NCBI RefSeq assembly: GCF_022344005.1
Contig: NZ_CP092188.1
Location: forward strand, 1-64,000
Source: Deinococcus sp. KNUC1210
Lineage (GTDB): Bacteria > Deinococcota > Deinococci > Deinococcales > Deinococcaceae
Reading direction: 5' to 3'
Length of the DNA: 64,000 nt
Shown here: positions 1 through 9,214 of the stretch, piece by piece
Position numbering within the stretch: position 1 is the stretch's first letter
How the letters are laid out: each line of letters begins with the position of its first letter
Made by a program: the position numbers and the translations under genes
The notes under the pieces: model-generated
Told to the model about the DNA's origin: nothing
Seen by the model: the letters and a program-made list of their open reading frames with translations, nothing else
Database searches by the model: none

Positions 1-41
1 CCGGGGGACGACCCCTTCTTGAACCGCTCCGCCCGGCGCAG

Positions 42-359
42 CTAGGTCGGTAGCAGATCGGCCAGCAGACTGAGGAGCACCGCCACTCCGAACACAGCTG
101 CCCACCTGTCCCAGACAATGACGGCTGCCCAGGTCGCCACACCGAACACCAGAATCTTGAGCGTCAGCGTCACGGCAAACGGCAAGGCCACCGGCGCCCT
201 TGGAGACAGCAGCGCACCCCAGATGGTCGCGAAGACCAGCGGGGCGGCGACCGCCAGCACCCAGCTCCAGCTACCGTGGCCGGTTCGTGCCCCCCACACG
301 CCGAGCGCGACCAGGGCCGCCAGTTCGGTCAGGAAGGCGACAGGCGCGAGGGGATTCAC
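42..359 (-). CDS. YrdB family (DUF2568) small membrane protein
   Basis: A 105-residue hydrophobic protein with about four membrane helices, at roughly residues 4-22, 31-50, 58-77 and 83-103. Length and pattern fit the YrdB/DUF2568 family of inner-membrane proteins, whose role is unknown. Its ATG overlaps the TGA of the upstream hydrolase gene by 4 bp (ATGA), so the two are probably translationally coupled and share the promoter region controlled by the divergent TetR gene. Family assignment is by sequence feel only; the membrane topology is clear. Confidence 0.7.
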   Translation of the reverse strand: MNPLAPVAFLTELAALVALGVWGARTGHGSWSWVLAVAAPLVFATIWGALLSPRAPVALPFAVTLTLKILVFGVATWAAVIVWDRWAAVFGVAVLLSLLADLLPT

Positions 360-1072
360 GCCTGAGCCTGCACTCGGCCCACGGTCCGCTCGGCTCCCCC
401 GATGGCCCGGCGTATAGCTTCCTGAGGCGCTTCCAACACCCGGCCATGGCCGATCGCGAGGCGTGAGGGGTTCAGGTCGAGCAGGTGTCGGGCGCTCTCC
501 AACGCGGTCGGGAGGTCCCAGGTCGCGAGCGCAGGCAGCGGGAACAGTGGCCGAAGGACGCCGGCCACCGCCACGCCCCCTGCTGTCTGAAAGGCGTCAC
601 CGGCAATCAGCGAACCGTCACGCGGGTCGTACAGCGCGATATGGCCGGGTGTGTGTCCTGGGGCGGCCACCACCTGCAGCGAGCCAACGGTGTCACCGTC
701 TGACAGGGCGCGTGCGACGGGTGTGCTGATCGGCTGGAAGCTGCCACGAAGCGGCACGTGAGCCTCGCCGGGGTCGAGGGTCTGGTCGCCGTTCAGCAAG
801 CGGGCCTCACGAGCGGAGATGAGCAGCTCGGCGTCGGGCAGCAAGGTGTGGAGTGCGTCCACGCTGCCCACGTGGTCGCCGTGGGCGTGGGTCAGCAGGA
901 TGCGCCGAATGGGAGCGCCCAGCGTGCGGGCCGCGTTCAGAATAGCCGGGGCGCTGCCGCCGATGCCAGTGTCGATCAGCGTGAAGCCGTCGTATTCCCG
1001 CACGAGGTAGACGTTGATGAGGCCGAAACGGGTGAGCTGCGTCAGAAACGAACCGGCAGGGGTAATGCGCAT
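356..1072 (-). CDS. MBL-fold metallo-hydrolase
   Basis: A 238-residue metallo-beta-lactamase-fold hydrolase. The zinc-binding signature THAHGDHVG lies near residue 60, a second His (GHTPGH) near residue 135, an Asp in AGDAF near 155, and the last His in AIGHGR near 220. The likely start is the internal ATG at 1072, preceded by AAAGGAG at good spacing; an upstream in-frame start would run through the operator. Substrate is unknown. It heads an operon with the YrdB-type gene and diverges from a TetR regulator over an 89-bp gap holding two matching operators, so it is probably induced when the TetR ligand is present. Confidence 0.85.
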   Translation of the reverse strand: MRITPAGSFLTQLTRFGLINVYLVREYDGFTLIDTGIGGSAPAILNAARTLGAPIRRILLTHAHGDHVGSVDALHTLLPDAELLISAREARLLNGDQTLDPGEAHVPLRGSFQPISTPVARALSDGDTVGSLQVVAAPGHTPGHIALYDPRDGSLIAGDAFQTAGGVAVAGVLRPLFPLPALATWDLPTALESARHLLDLNPSRLAIGHGRVLEAPQEAIRRAIGGAERTVGRVQAQA

Positions 1073-1088
1073 GGTGGGCTCCTTTAAA

Positions 1089-1103
1089 ACGAACGCTGTT
1101 CGT
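1089..1103. promoter_or_regulatory. TetR operator, hydrolase side
   Basis: Perfect inverted repeat ACGAAC-GCT-GTTCGT (6-bp arms, 3-bp spacer) 17 bp upstream of the hydrolase start. A near copy lies on the other side of the intergenic region, so both promoters are probably controlled by the divergent TetR protein. The repeat is seen directly; the binding protein is inferred. Confidence 0.65.
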
Positions 1104-1145
1104 CTTGTTGGTCTCAGCGTACCGCCCCCAAGGCGCACTGTCAAG

Positions 1146-1160
1146 ACGTACACTGTTCGT
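1146..1160. promoter_or_regulatory. TetR operator overlapping the regulator's own -10
   Basis: ACGTAC-ACT-GTTCGT, one mismatch from the hydrolase-side operator. It contains TACACT (1149-1154), a TANNNT box 7 nt before the regulator's ATG at 1162. The tetR-like gene has no Shine-Dalgarno, so this looks like the promoter of a leaderless transcript, with the operator covering the -10 box for autorepression. Confidence 0.6.
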
Positions 1161-1161
1161 C

Positions 1162-1761
1162 ATGGCCTATCCCTCGAAACTCACGCCCAAAAGCATCCTC
1201 CACGCCGCTCTGCCACTGGTCGAGTCAGACGGCGCAGACACCCTGAACATGCGAACCCTCGCTGTCCGCCTGGGCGTGCAGGCCAGCAGCCTCTACCGTC
1301 ATTACCCAGACCGGGCGGCCCTCCTGCTCGCCATTGAGGAGCAGACGACCCTGGCGCTGCACACAGTCATGGCGAACGCCACTGAGGGGGTTAAGCACCC
1401 GGCCGCACGTCTTTCGGCGGCCGCGCAGGCCTATCTCACATACGCTACAGAACATCCACACCTCTACGCTCTGCTGCTGGCCCCGCGTCCGCCCACCGTG
1501 GCCACGCCCGGTTCCGGCAAAAACCTGTGGAATCTGGTCCTGCAGCTGGTTGGAGACGTCAGCGGCAATCCAGATGACACCGCCCGTACCGTGGTGCTGT
1601 GGGCCTACCTGCACGGCTTCGCCCTGCTGACGCTCAGCGGCCTGCTGGGCCTGAGCGGCGATCAAGGCGGCTTTCAGGTCGGAGTAGACACCTTGATCAA
1701 CGGGTTCGAGGCAGCCAAGAAGAGAGCCGAACCAAATGACTCGATCACCCCTCCCTGTTGA
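1162..1761 (+). CDS. TetR/AcrR family transcriptional regulator
   Basis: A 199-residue TetR-type repressor. The N-terminal helix-turn-helix covers about residues 10-55 (MRTLAVRLGVQASSLYRHY near 31-49). The C-terminal ligand domain has the HPHLYALLL segment typical of the WHG-type subgroup. The start at 1162 is chosen because the operator and -10 box lie directly upstream; the longer reading frame would begin within the divergent promoter. It faces the MBL-hydrolase operon and very probably represses both directions through the two 15-bp palindromes. The inducer is unknown. Confidence 0.88.
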   Translation: MAYPSKLTPKSILHAALPLVESDGADTLNMRTLAVRLGVQASSLYRHYPDRAALLLAIEEQTTLALHTVMANATEGVKHPAARLSAAAQAYLTYATEHPHLYALLLAPRPPTVATPGSGKNLWNLVLQLVGDVSGNPDDTARTVVLWAYLHGFALLTLSGLLGLSGDQGGFQVGVDTLINGFEAAKKRAEPNDSITPPC

Positions 1762-2245
1762 CATGCTCTGGTTGCGACGATTCCGGTGGGTATGACGCCT
1801 TGACCGAACCCAACCCCACTGCCGAAGACCACGCCTGGAACCCAGCTTCAGAGGGTCGCAGAAGAAATGCCGGTGCATGCCCGAAGCCAGACCGCTCTCT
1901 AGGGAACAAAAGCTGACACGTACGCAGGCCAGTCATTCCTCAAACGAAATTCCGACTTAAGGATGACAGCTCGAACGGCATCCAACCCCCTCCGAAATAA
2001 ACTTTTCGAAGTGTATCCGTGCTTCAGGCAGCGTGACCAACCACGCTGCTCTTCGAACTCCCTACCAAACAGCACCATACGGATGCGAGTGAAACGACGG
2101 TCAGCAACGTGGACACCCGCTCAGGGTGCGTCAGGTATATCGCCTCCAGATTGAAACCTCTGGACTTGAGCGCTGGATGCAGACACTCTGCTTCTGCATT
2201 CCATCGGAAGGCATCGCATTTCAGCGCATGTTCTGCCCTCCCCTA
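1762..2245. other. intergenic region without a recognised gene
   Basis: About 480 bp. Only short frames without family resemblance or a ribosome site are seen. It ends at an IS630-type terminal repeat, so part of it may be flank left by an old transposition event. Confidence 0.4.
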
Positions 2246-2273
2246 TTGATACCTGCACAAGTTGGGGACAGGT
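2246..2273 (+). repeat. solitary IS630-type terminal repeat
   Basis: TTGATACCTGCACAAGTTGG followed by GGACAGGT, preceded by TA. It matches the ends of the IS630 element at 3956-5016 and the remnants at 16815 and 48725. No transposase is attached, so it is a relic end or a former insertion site. Confidence 0.6.
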
Positions 2274-2306
2274 GACCTGGACGTTGCCTGCTTCCGAACA
2301 GGCTGC

Positions 2307-3413
2307 CTACTTGACGTGAAGTGCGCTGGGATTTACCACTGTATAAGCGTCTCGCCCAAAGTGCCCACTGAGTTCTAAAATCAGAGCGGGGGCGGGATGC
2401 GTAGCATCCCAGTGAACGACAGGGGCCGTGGTAATGGTGCGGTAAGGATCCAGCGCGGCTTGAAAATCCTCGACACTGGAATAGAGTTTGAATGGCTGCT
2501 TTCTGTCGCTCACCTGAAATGTGATACTCCCTGTTTGCGCCTGGTTGACGCTGCTGTCTAAGATGACATATCCGTCCTGCGGACCGGCCCCCACTCCTTG
2601 CGAAGTCCAGTAGGTCAGCTGCGGGAGCACGAGCGCATACACGCCCCCTTTCTTGAATTGTCCTGTGAAGCCAAGGGCTTGTCCCGTGTGCTCATTCAAA
2701 GCAAAACCCCAGCTGATGCCGTCGCCACGAAACGCAGGATCTCCATTGAACGTAGAGGTGTACAGCTGACTCACGACCCGTTGATCCTCCGTTTCAAGTT
2801 GGATATCGGCGTTGCCCGCTCGCACGGTGGGGTTCTTCCAACCCAGAATCCGTACATCTGCCCCAGAGCTGAGGAGCCCGCCAATGAGCAGATCGGTACT
2901 GAGATACGTGGTGTGCTGCTGCACCAGAGCCGCTCCTGGCCAGTTCATGGTGTTCAGCGGATACTGCGCACGCGGCGCACCTGGCACCGTGACAAACGCA
3001 TGATCTGGTTGGCCGCTGAGCTCCCCACCCGCTTTCTCGATAGCGGCCTTGAGCTGGTCAAAATCCAGGTAACTGGTTTCCCCACTATTTGGGAAATTTC
3101 CGTAAATGCTCTTCACCTGTGCCAGGCCCTGCGGCACCGTCGCCAGCAACGTGGTCGCCAACAATAATGTCAGTGCCCCAACCTTGCTCAGGGCAGGGAA
3201 TGTATGTACGCCCATCATCCCGCCACTGACCCGCTCGGGTGCGCCGAGTTCGCGGAGTGTTTGGCGCTCAGCTTCCTCCGCACTGAGACCGCCCAAGCGG
3301 AACTCAGCCATCCGTTCACTCAAATGGCCCGCAAGCTCCGCTCGCAACTCGCGTTTTCGGTGACCCCACAGTCCCCGCGTGGCCGCATTCAAATATCGTT
3401 CTCTCGCGTTCAT
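2307..3413 (-). CDS. membrane-anchored protein with N-terminal permease-prefix-like domain
   Basis: A 368-residue protein. Residues 1-50 (RERYLNAATRGL, RAELAGHLSERM, AERQTLRELG) resemble the short helical permease-prefix domain often encoded next to PadR regulators. A single hydrophobic segment follows at about 58-78, then a soluble, presumably extracytoplasmic region of about 290 residues that I do not recognise. The start is the ATG at 3413, overlapping the PadR stop as ATGA, which indicates translational coupling. The longer frame upstream is the PadR gene read out of frame. Function is unknown; co-expression with PadR suggests a stress or envelope role. Confidence 0.75.
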   Translation of the reverse strand: MNARERYLNAATRGLWGHRKRELRAELAGHLSERMAEFRLGGLSAEEAERQTLRELGAPERVSGGMMGVHTFPALSKVGALTLLLATTLLATVPQGLAQVKSIYGNFPNSGETSYLDFDQLKAAIEKAGGELSGQPDHAFVTVPGAPRAQYPLNTMNWPGAALVQQHTTYLSTDLLIGGLLSSGADVRILGWKNPTVRAGNADIQLETEDQRVVSQLYTSTFNGDPAFRGDGISWGFALNEHTGQALGFTGQFKKGGVYALVLPQLTYWTSQGVGAGPQDGYVILDSSVNQAQTGSITFQVSDRKQPFKLYSSVEDFQAALDPYRTITTAPVVHWDATHPAPALILELSGHFGRDAYTVVNPSALHVK

Positions 3414-3769
3414 TCTTCGCCTCCCAGGGGCCAGAGTTTGCCGAGTTGCTGCGCGAACGTCTCGAATTCCCGTCGCCGTGCCGCTAACTCGCGCTCGCCA
3501 CTCTCCGTCAGGGCGTAGGCCTTCACAGGGCTGCCACTGCGCGGAGCGGTCTGAAACTCGCTGCGGATGAAACCTGCCTTTTCCAGCCGATGCAGGGCCG
3601 GGTACAAGCTGCCCACCTTCAGGTCGAAATAGCCTTGCGTGCGGACCTGCGCCTGCTTGCTGATTTCCAGGCCGTATTTCGGCTCTCCCTGGATGATGCT
3701 GAGCAAGATCAGATCGAGGTGACCGCGCAGCAAATTGGCGTCGGGTGAGTTGGACGATGGACTGGGCAC
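3410..3769 (-). CDS. PadR family transcriptional regulator
   Basis: A 119-residue winged-helix regulator. GHLDLILLSII, PKYGLEISKQ and VGSLYPALHRLEKAGFI are the standard PadR N-terminal motifs, and the C-terminal helix (AARRREFETFAQQL) fits the dimerisation helix of the short class. It starts at GTG 3769 with AGGAGG 7 nt upstream. It is the first gene of a two-gene operon with the membrane-anchored protein, and a palindrome sits upstream as a likely self-operator. Confidence 0.9.
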   Translation of the reverse strand: MPSPSSNSPDANLLRGHLDLILLSIIQGEPKYGLEISKQAQVRTQGYFDLKVGSLYPALHRLEKAGFIRSEFQTAPRSGSPVKAYALTESGERELAARRREFETFAQQLGKLWPLGGEE

Positions 3770-3790
3770 GAGTGGACCTCCTCTTATCGA

Positions 3791-3806
3791 AACACTTTAT
3801 CGTGTT
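3791..3806. promoter_or_regulatory. candidate PadR operator
   Basis: Inverted repeat AACAC-N6-GTGTT about 20 bp upstream of the padR-type GTG start. Symmetric sites of this size just upstream of PadR genes are usually autoregulatory. A TTGACA-like sequence lies further upstream (3835-3840, minus strand), but the spacing to an obvious -10 is poor. Confidence 0.4.
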
Positions 3807-3938
3807 CCTATACACTGCTCCTGCTATATCTGGATGTCAAGTGTCGTATCATTCCTCATCATCTGCACATGTCCACACAGCAATCTACCCGATTCCTGGT
3901 AAAAGCAGGACGGTTCTGAAGCTCGTCGCAGACGCAGA

Positions 3939-4977
3939 TCATCTTCTCCGTCCTATTGATATCTGCGTACGTTGTTCACGGATCACCCCGTGAAGCAGAT
4001 GGGCGGGCAATTGCACGTACCGCACCCGCCGCCATGCCTGAAAGAGACGTGACTTCAGGATCACCAAATCTCTCGGGCAGAAATTTCCCATCATCTGCTG
4101 CTTGACATACGCCCACACAAGCTCAATGGGATTCAACTCTGGTGAGTACGGTGGCAGATACACCATGGACAACCGCATTTCACCGGCGACGAAGGCGCTG
4201 AGCGCCTTCGTCTTGTGGATGCTTGCGTTGTCCAGGATGACGGTGACCTTCCCCTTCACGTGTCGCAGGAGATGGGTCAGGAACGCGATGACATGTGGGC
4301 CCTTGATGGCGGCCGGGTGGGTGTGCTGTAAGAACTGACCTGTTTGTGGTGATGGCGCCAATCGTAGAGACCTTCTGCCAGTTGGTTTTGGTTTTCAACA
4401 CCGGCGGGTTCCCACATGGTGCCCACGTCCGCGCCACGGTAGGCTTCAGACTGAAGCCCACTTCATCCAGGAAGGCCAGCGTTTCTCCAGTTTCGATCTT
4501 GCGTTCCAGCTCGGGCGCCATGGTGTCAATCCATGCGGCGACGGCATCTTGATCCTGCTCAGCAGCCCGCTTCGCTGGTTTTTGCCGCGAGAACCCCCAC
4601 GCGTGCAGCAGGCGACTCAGATGATCGACGTGGTACCAGACATCAAATTTCAATCCAATGACGGCTCGGATGCGCGGACATGTCCAGCGCTGGTCGGGGT
4701 ACTGGTTTGGATCAGGCCCGGCCTGCAACAGGCCGATGAGCTCTGCGAGGTGCGCATCTGTGAGGCGTCCGGGCGGTCCTGAGGTCACGGTCGCCTCCAG
4801 CGAACCTTGTGTACGCAGACGTTGACGCCACGTGCGCACCGTGCTTGATTCGACGCCGCACAGCTCAGCGAGCTGTGCAGAACTGAATGCGCCCTCCCGA
4901 AGGTAGGGTTCTGCAAAGAGCCGCCGTTCTTCCAACTGTGGACGAGTCAGCTTTGCAGGCTGCCACGCCTGTGCCAT
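3939..4977 (-). pseudogene. IS630-family transposase, frameshifted
   Basis: The first frame (4977 to about 4345) encodes two helix-turn-helix regions (LAELCGVESSTVRTWRQRL) and the first catalytic Asp in FLDEVGFSLKP. The second frame (about 4345 to 3939) carries VILDNASIHK and YSPELNPIELVW with the second Asp and the Glu, so DDE is complete if the frames are joined. They differ by +1. One extra A in the sense AAA run at 4342-4344 accounts for it and would restore GAITTTGQFLQHTH. It is either inactivated or needs frameshifting. The C-terminal frame runs a few codons past the terminal repeat. Confidence 0.8.
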
Positions 4978-5016
4978 CGTTCAGTCTAATCTGTCCCCAA
5001 CTTACGCAGCTACCAA
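3956..5016 (-). mobile_element. IS630-family insertion sequence
   Basis: About 1,060 bp bounded by imperfect inverted repeats: left TTGATATCTGCGTACGTTG, right (complement) TTGGTAGCTGCGTAAGTTG. TA dinucleotides flank both ends (3954-3955 and 5017-5018), as expected for IS630/Tc1-mariner insertion. It holds one transposase in two frames. The same terminal sequence recurs in three decayed copies in this window, so the family has been active on this replicon. Confidence 0.85.
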
Positions 5017-5103
5017 TAATACGCCGGAAACAGCGTCTCTTCATCAGCGCTTTGTTGACATGCCAGCACCTCAATTGTTGACCATACACCGAGAGTGGGC
5101 GAT

Positions 5104-5700
5104 GTCATACACAGACTTCACCGTTGGTCATCTTTTTGAACAGTGCCCAGACAGGTATGTGCCCAAGCCAGCTCTCGGCCCGCAATCGGATCACTGGTGA
5201 CCATCCGAGCTGCCGAAGAGCTGTCAACCACGCCTTCCCGACGAACTCACGGTCACCAGCCAGGATCACGTCTCGACCGTTTCACAAGGACAGAGTCGTT
5301 CGAGCAAGCCAATCCGTGTGGCCGTGTCACTGACGCCACTGTGCGGGAGAAAGGACCAGATCAGAGGGAAACTGAAGCTTCGCCAGCGAACACTGAGCAG
5401 CTAGATGTTGATGTCCTGCCGTCCCCATTTCCAATTGGTACGGTCCAGCAGGAGGAACACCTGCTAATCTCGAACGTGCGCCAGCACCAGACAAGCCACG
5501 AACAGCTCAGGAAACGTGAACTGAACAAAGCGTTTCAGCCGCTTGTACACCGTGGTGTCACTCCCAAGGAACGACACCATAGGAGCGAGTTGAAAGAGAA
5601 CAATACTCCGGGTCTGAATCATAGCCAAGATCAACGACGCGAGCACCGTCCATCGACCTGGGTCGCAGCAACAATGAGGTGCAAGCGTCGCGGCGACGTT
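5104..5700 (-). pseudogene. IS4-family transposase remnant
   Basis: Conceptual translation matches the intact IS4 transposase at 19842-20798. ASLILAMIQTRSIVLFQL corresponds to SALVLAMIQARSVVLYTL, LDRTNWKWGRQDINI to LDRTNWKLGNHDINI, and LFKKMTNGEV to CFKKMQPGEV. Two in-frame TAG codons (near 5465 and 5402) interrupt it, and the C-terminal third with the catalytic Glu is missing. A dead copy lying between the IS630 element and the prolyl-tRNA synthetase gene. Confidence 0.8.
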
Positions 5701-5729
5701 CACTACTGACGCATGACGAGATCGCGGGT

Positions 5730-7529
5730 TCATCGTTGCTGAACGGCAAAGCGTTCCGTGAGGAAGCGGGCGACCTCCAAAACGGGCCACCTCGTGACCT
5801 CACCCGTTTGGCGCAGGCTGACTTCCACCTCGCCCTGCTCGAGGGTCCGCCCTACCGTGATCCGGCAGGGCAGGCCGATCAAATCCGCGTCCGCAAACTT
5901 GACCCCTGCACGCTGCGGACGGTCATCCAGCAACACCTCCACACCTGCCGCCGTCAGTTCTGCATACAGCGTTTCTGCCACGTGCATCTGCTGTGCGTGT
6001 TCCACATCCACCGGTGTCACCATCACCTGATACGGCGCGATGAGCTCGGGCCAGATGAGGCCACGTTCGTCCGAGCGCTGTTCTACGGCCGCCTGCGCCA
6101 GTCGGGTGACGCCAATGCCATAACTTCCCATCTGGAATGGCTGCCGACGGCCGTCGGCAGCCATGAAGGTCGCCTGCATCGCCTGGGTATAGCGTGTCCC
6201 GAGCTGGAAGACATGACCGACTTCAATGCCTCGCGCGGACTGAAGCACTTGGGCTGGATCATGCACGCTGGCGTCTCCTGCGCTCGCTTGGCGCAGATCC
6301 ACGACATCTGGCAGCGGGTAGGTTACGTTCCAAGTGGCCCCAACGACATGCCAGTCGACATCATTTGCGCCCGTCGTAAAAAGGGTTGCCACCGACGCGG
6401 CAGTATCACACAGCCGCAGGAAGCTCGCATAAATCCCCACTCGTTCTGCAATCACAGTATCCGGGAGGTCCGGCGCGAGGTACCCGAGCGACAGTGGGGC
6501 CGCCGCCCATGTCTCTGACTGTGCAAGTTCCAATGAAAGCAGCGTGCCGCCCCCCAGATGGTCAGTACGGGCCTGAACCGCATTCCAAAGTTTGACGGCG
6601 TTCACGGTGTGATCTCCACGCAGGCTCACCAGAACGGGGCAGAGCACCCGCTGGCCTTCTTGGATGAACACGGCGTCGTAGAGGCTGTTCTTGACCATGT
6701 GCGCAGGCTCGCAGCCCAGGGTGGCACAGGCGGTCTGGACGGTGGTCGTGCCGGGGGTGAACCGCCGCTCAAATGCGTGAAAGGGACTCGGGCGAGCAGC
6801 AGAGACGGCGGAGACTGCCCGCTCCGCGTTGGCCGCATAGCGGCCATCGGCGGTGTAGAGCACCTCATCTTCACCCACGTCGGTCAGCACCATGAACTCG
6901 CGGCTGTCGGCCCCACCGATGTTTCCACTGTCGGCCTCGACAGCCCGCCATTGCAGCCCAAGGCGCGTCAGGAGCCGTTCGTAGACGCGGCTGATGACCT
7001 CGAAATGTGCCCGGAGATCCTCGGGCGTGGCATGAAAGCTGTAGCCGTCCTTCATAGTGAATTCGCGGGTGCGGAGCAGGCCGAACCGGGGCCGCAGTTC
7101 ATCGCGGAACTTCCGCCCGATCTGGAAGACACTCACCGGTAAGTCCCGGTAGCTCTGCAGCAGATCGCGCATCACGTTCACGGCGACTTCTTCATGGGTC
7201 GGGCCGAGGGAAAGCGACCGACCGGCCCGGTCGGTCACGGTGAACATAATGCCTTCCGCCTGGGTATAGGCGTCCCAGCGGCCAGATTCCAGCCACAGCT
7301 GCTGTGGCTGGAGGACAGGGAAACTGACCTCCTGAGCGATCTCGGAGAGTTCCTGGCGGATGAGTGCTTCGAGCTTGTGCAGGACGCGCTGCATCAAAGG
7401 GAGCGTGGTGTACAGACCGCTGCCCAGTTTGTGAACATAGCCGGCCCGTGAAAGGAGCGCAGTGCCTCGTGTTTCTGCGTCGGACGGCGCGTCGCGGCGC
7501 GTGACGAAGAGGGTCTGTGAAACTCGCAT
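5730..7529 (-). CDS. proS: prolyl-tRNA synthetase, bacterial type with editing domain
   Basis: A 599-residue class II synthetase charging tRNA-Pro. Class II motif 2 (LLRTREFTMKDG) is near residue 148 and motif 3 (MGSYGIGVTR) near 466. Between them lies the YbaK-type editing domain at about 220-385 (AHMVKNSLYDAVF, LRGDHTVN). The anticodon-binding domain is C-terminal (YQVMVTPVD, VLLDDRPQRAGVKF). The start at 7529 is chosen for GGGAGG 7 nt upstream and because MRVSQTLFVTRRDAP is the usual N-terminus; the frame runs 41 codons further upstream. Length matches the E. coli-type enzyme. On a replicon like this it may be a second, possibly inhibitor-tolerant, copy or the only one; that cannot be told from the window. 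Confidence 0.92.
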   Translation of the reverse strand: MRVSQTLFVTRRDAPSDAETRGTALLSRAGYVHKLGSGLYTTLPLMQRVLHKLEALIRQELSEIAQEVSFPVLQPQQLWLESGRWDAYTQAEGIMFTVTDRAGRSLSLGPTHEEVAVNVMRDLLQSYRDLPVSVFQIGRKFRDELRPRFGLLRTREFTMKDGYSFHATPEDLRAHFEVISRVYERLLTRLGLQWRAVEADSGNIGGADSREFMVLTDVGEDEVLYTADGRYAANAERAVSAVSAARPSPFHAFERRFTPGTTTVQTACATLGCEPAHMVKNSLYDAVFIQEGQRVLCPVLVSLRGDHTVNAVKLWNAVQARTDHLGGGTLLSLELAQSETWAAAPLSLGYLAPDLPDTVIAERVGIYASFLRLCDTAASVATLFTTGANDVDWHVVGATWNVTYPLPDVVDLRQASAGDASVHDPAQVLQSARGIEVGHVFQLGTRYTQAMQATFMAADGRRQPFQMGSYGIGVTRLAQAAVEQRSDERGLIWPELIAPYQVMVTPVDVEHAQQMHVAETLYAELTAAGVEVLLDDRPQRAGVKFADADLIGLPCRITVGRTLEQGEVEVSLRQTGEVTRWPVLEVARFLTERFAVQQR

Positions 7530-7565
7530 GTTGTGGCCTCCCGGTGGAGATGAATGTGTCAGTTG

Positions 7566-7584
7566 AGCGCGTCTGAGACGCGCT
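7566..7584. repeat. 19-bp palindrome in the proS leader
   Basis: AGCGCGTCT-G-AGACGCGCT, perfect 9-bp arms, 37-55 bp upstream of the proS start. It could be an operator or fold as an RNA hairpin in the 5' leader. No T-box antiterminator motif is seen in the sense direction. Confidence 0.5.
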
Positions 7585-7652
7585 TCGGTCATGGCAATGA
7601 CAGATTCACACCCCAAAGGGTGGCGGGAGCACGGGCAGGCCCGCACCGACAT

Positions 7653-9214
7653 GCAGAAACATGTGGGGGGATCGCTGCTCGCTCATAGCCGAGAGTGTAG
7701 CCATCCGCTGCCCTGCCCGTCAAACATGTTGCTGAGACCTCCTGGTCAAGCGTGAGACGCCGGCTGGGCGAACACAGCGAAACGTCCAGCAGCACGCCTG
7801 ATGAATGGCTTTTGTGCCTTAGCGAGGCCAGACCGTCTGCCTTCGGGCATGCAAGCTCACCACTCCCTGTGGGTGGTTCTGCCTGATACCTGATAGCTGT
7901 TCCCGTCACCCCTGACGCTGTGTAGGACAGTGCTGCTCGACTCGCTCGTTGCAGCGCGTCTTGGAAGTCGTCTGCTGAGATTCGACGGCGCCTGCTCAGC
8001 TTTCCTCCTGCCCAGATCAACCACCGACCGAAAAAATTATGAAAAAATACATCACGCCGACTGCACAAGAATCGCCTCCAGCATTCAGCGATGTCACGCG
8101 AGTGAACGCAGCAGGACAGAGAGTTGTCTGTTGCTGAGAGCATCTCGTCACGCCCACCATGCTGTCATTAGCGCTGTTTCTTGGCTTCTCTCGGGAACTT
8201 GCTGCTGGGTGTGGTGAGTCTCCAGACGTCCAGTTCCTGGGTCTGGACGTTGGTCTCCTTCGCGCTTGTACTCAGTGTGGGGTTCTTCCGACGACTCTGG
8301 CTTTCCCCAAACTCAGGCCCCGCGTGAAGGTTGTGGGCGTCTAGTGTGCACACCAAAGGCCCACTGAAAGGTCGGAAAACTCGAGGCATTCATGTCCAGC
8401 TTCTTCAGTGGCGACTTTTGTTCCGACGCTCGTGTACCTTCGCTGCCCTGGTCTGGCAACGATCCGCACCAGGGCAGCGAAGCCTTCTTGATCAAAAAAG
8501 CTGCAGGAACGCGTATAGATTGACTGGGCCCGTCTATCTTCGGACATGAAACCGACAATCTGAACCCTGAGAGAAACCAGCGTCAGGAGAACGAGGACTG
8601 CCCAGATGCCCGGGCCGTCAGCAGAAAGCCTGAGCGGTCGCAAATCAGCCGGGCTATGCGAACTCGCACGTCTGCCCTGCTCCGCACAGATCCGATCGCA
8701 CGCATCAACGCAGAAATTCATCGGTCAAACTCGGATGGTCAGGATGCCGACTATCGACGTCTGATGGCCAGAGCGGCCTCAGCCTCCAGGATCACGGACG
8801 CGTTCTGTATTCGAAGTGCTGCGTTTGCAGGTAGATTGATCATTCTGACGCAAGCCTCTGCCAACGGAGTTCTTCTGAGCTCCAAGCGGTGGTTCTCCAT
8901 GTTCTGCAGAGCCGACCAAGGAGGCGCGGCTCTCGGTTCACCCAACAGGCTGTGAACGCCGTGCCGTTCATCAGACCCACCAGCCCGCAGATCACGCCAT
9001 GACCTGAGGATGGAGCCAGCTCAAGTGCCCGCGTAATTTCCATGAGCGCCTCGGAATCGGTGCTGGCCAGCACGGCTCACAGTGTCGCGGTGGTGCCCTG
9101 CCTTTCGTATCTCTTTCTCCACCGCTGATCTTCTATCGGTCTGCTCGATACAATGTTCCGTCACATCGTTTCAGCACGTTGCCGCCCGTCTGAGAAGTCG
9201 AAACAATACGCATA
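7653..9214. other. long region without a convincing gene
   Basis: About 1.56 kb. Several short frames exist on both strands, but none has a family match plus a ribosome site. The minus-strand frame at 8840-9073 (LASTDSEALMEITRALEL and following) has protein-like composition and may be the edge of a decayed gene. A strong hairpin lies at 8438-8482. Confidence 0.4.
8438..8482. repeat. 15-bp inverted repeat (hairpin)
   Basis: CTTCGCTGCCCTGGT, a 15-nt loop, then ACCAGGGCAGCGAAG. The arms are perfect. No gene adjoins it and no T-run follows directly, so a simple terminator is unlikely. Confidence 0.55.

Noticed and set aside
7530..7652. T-box riboswitch upstream of proS
   Set aside because: The AGGGTGG-like string is on the wrong strand relative to proS, and no specifier loop or antiterminator/terminator pair could be drawn.
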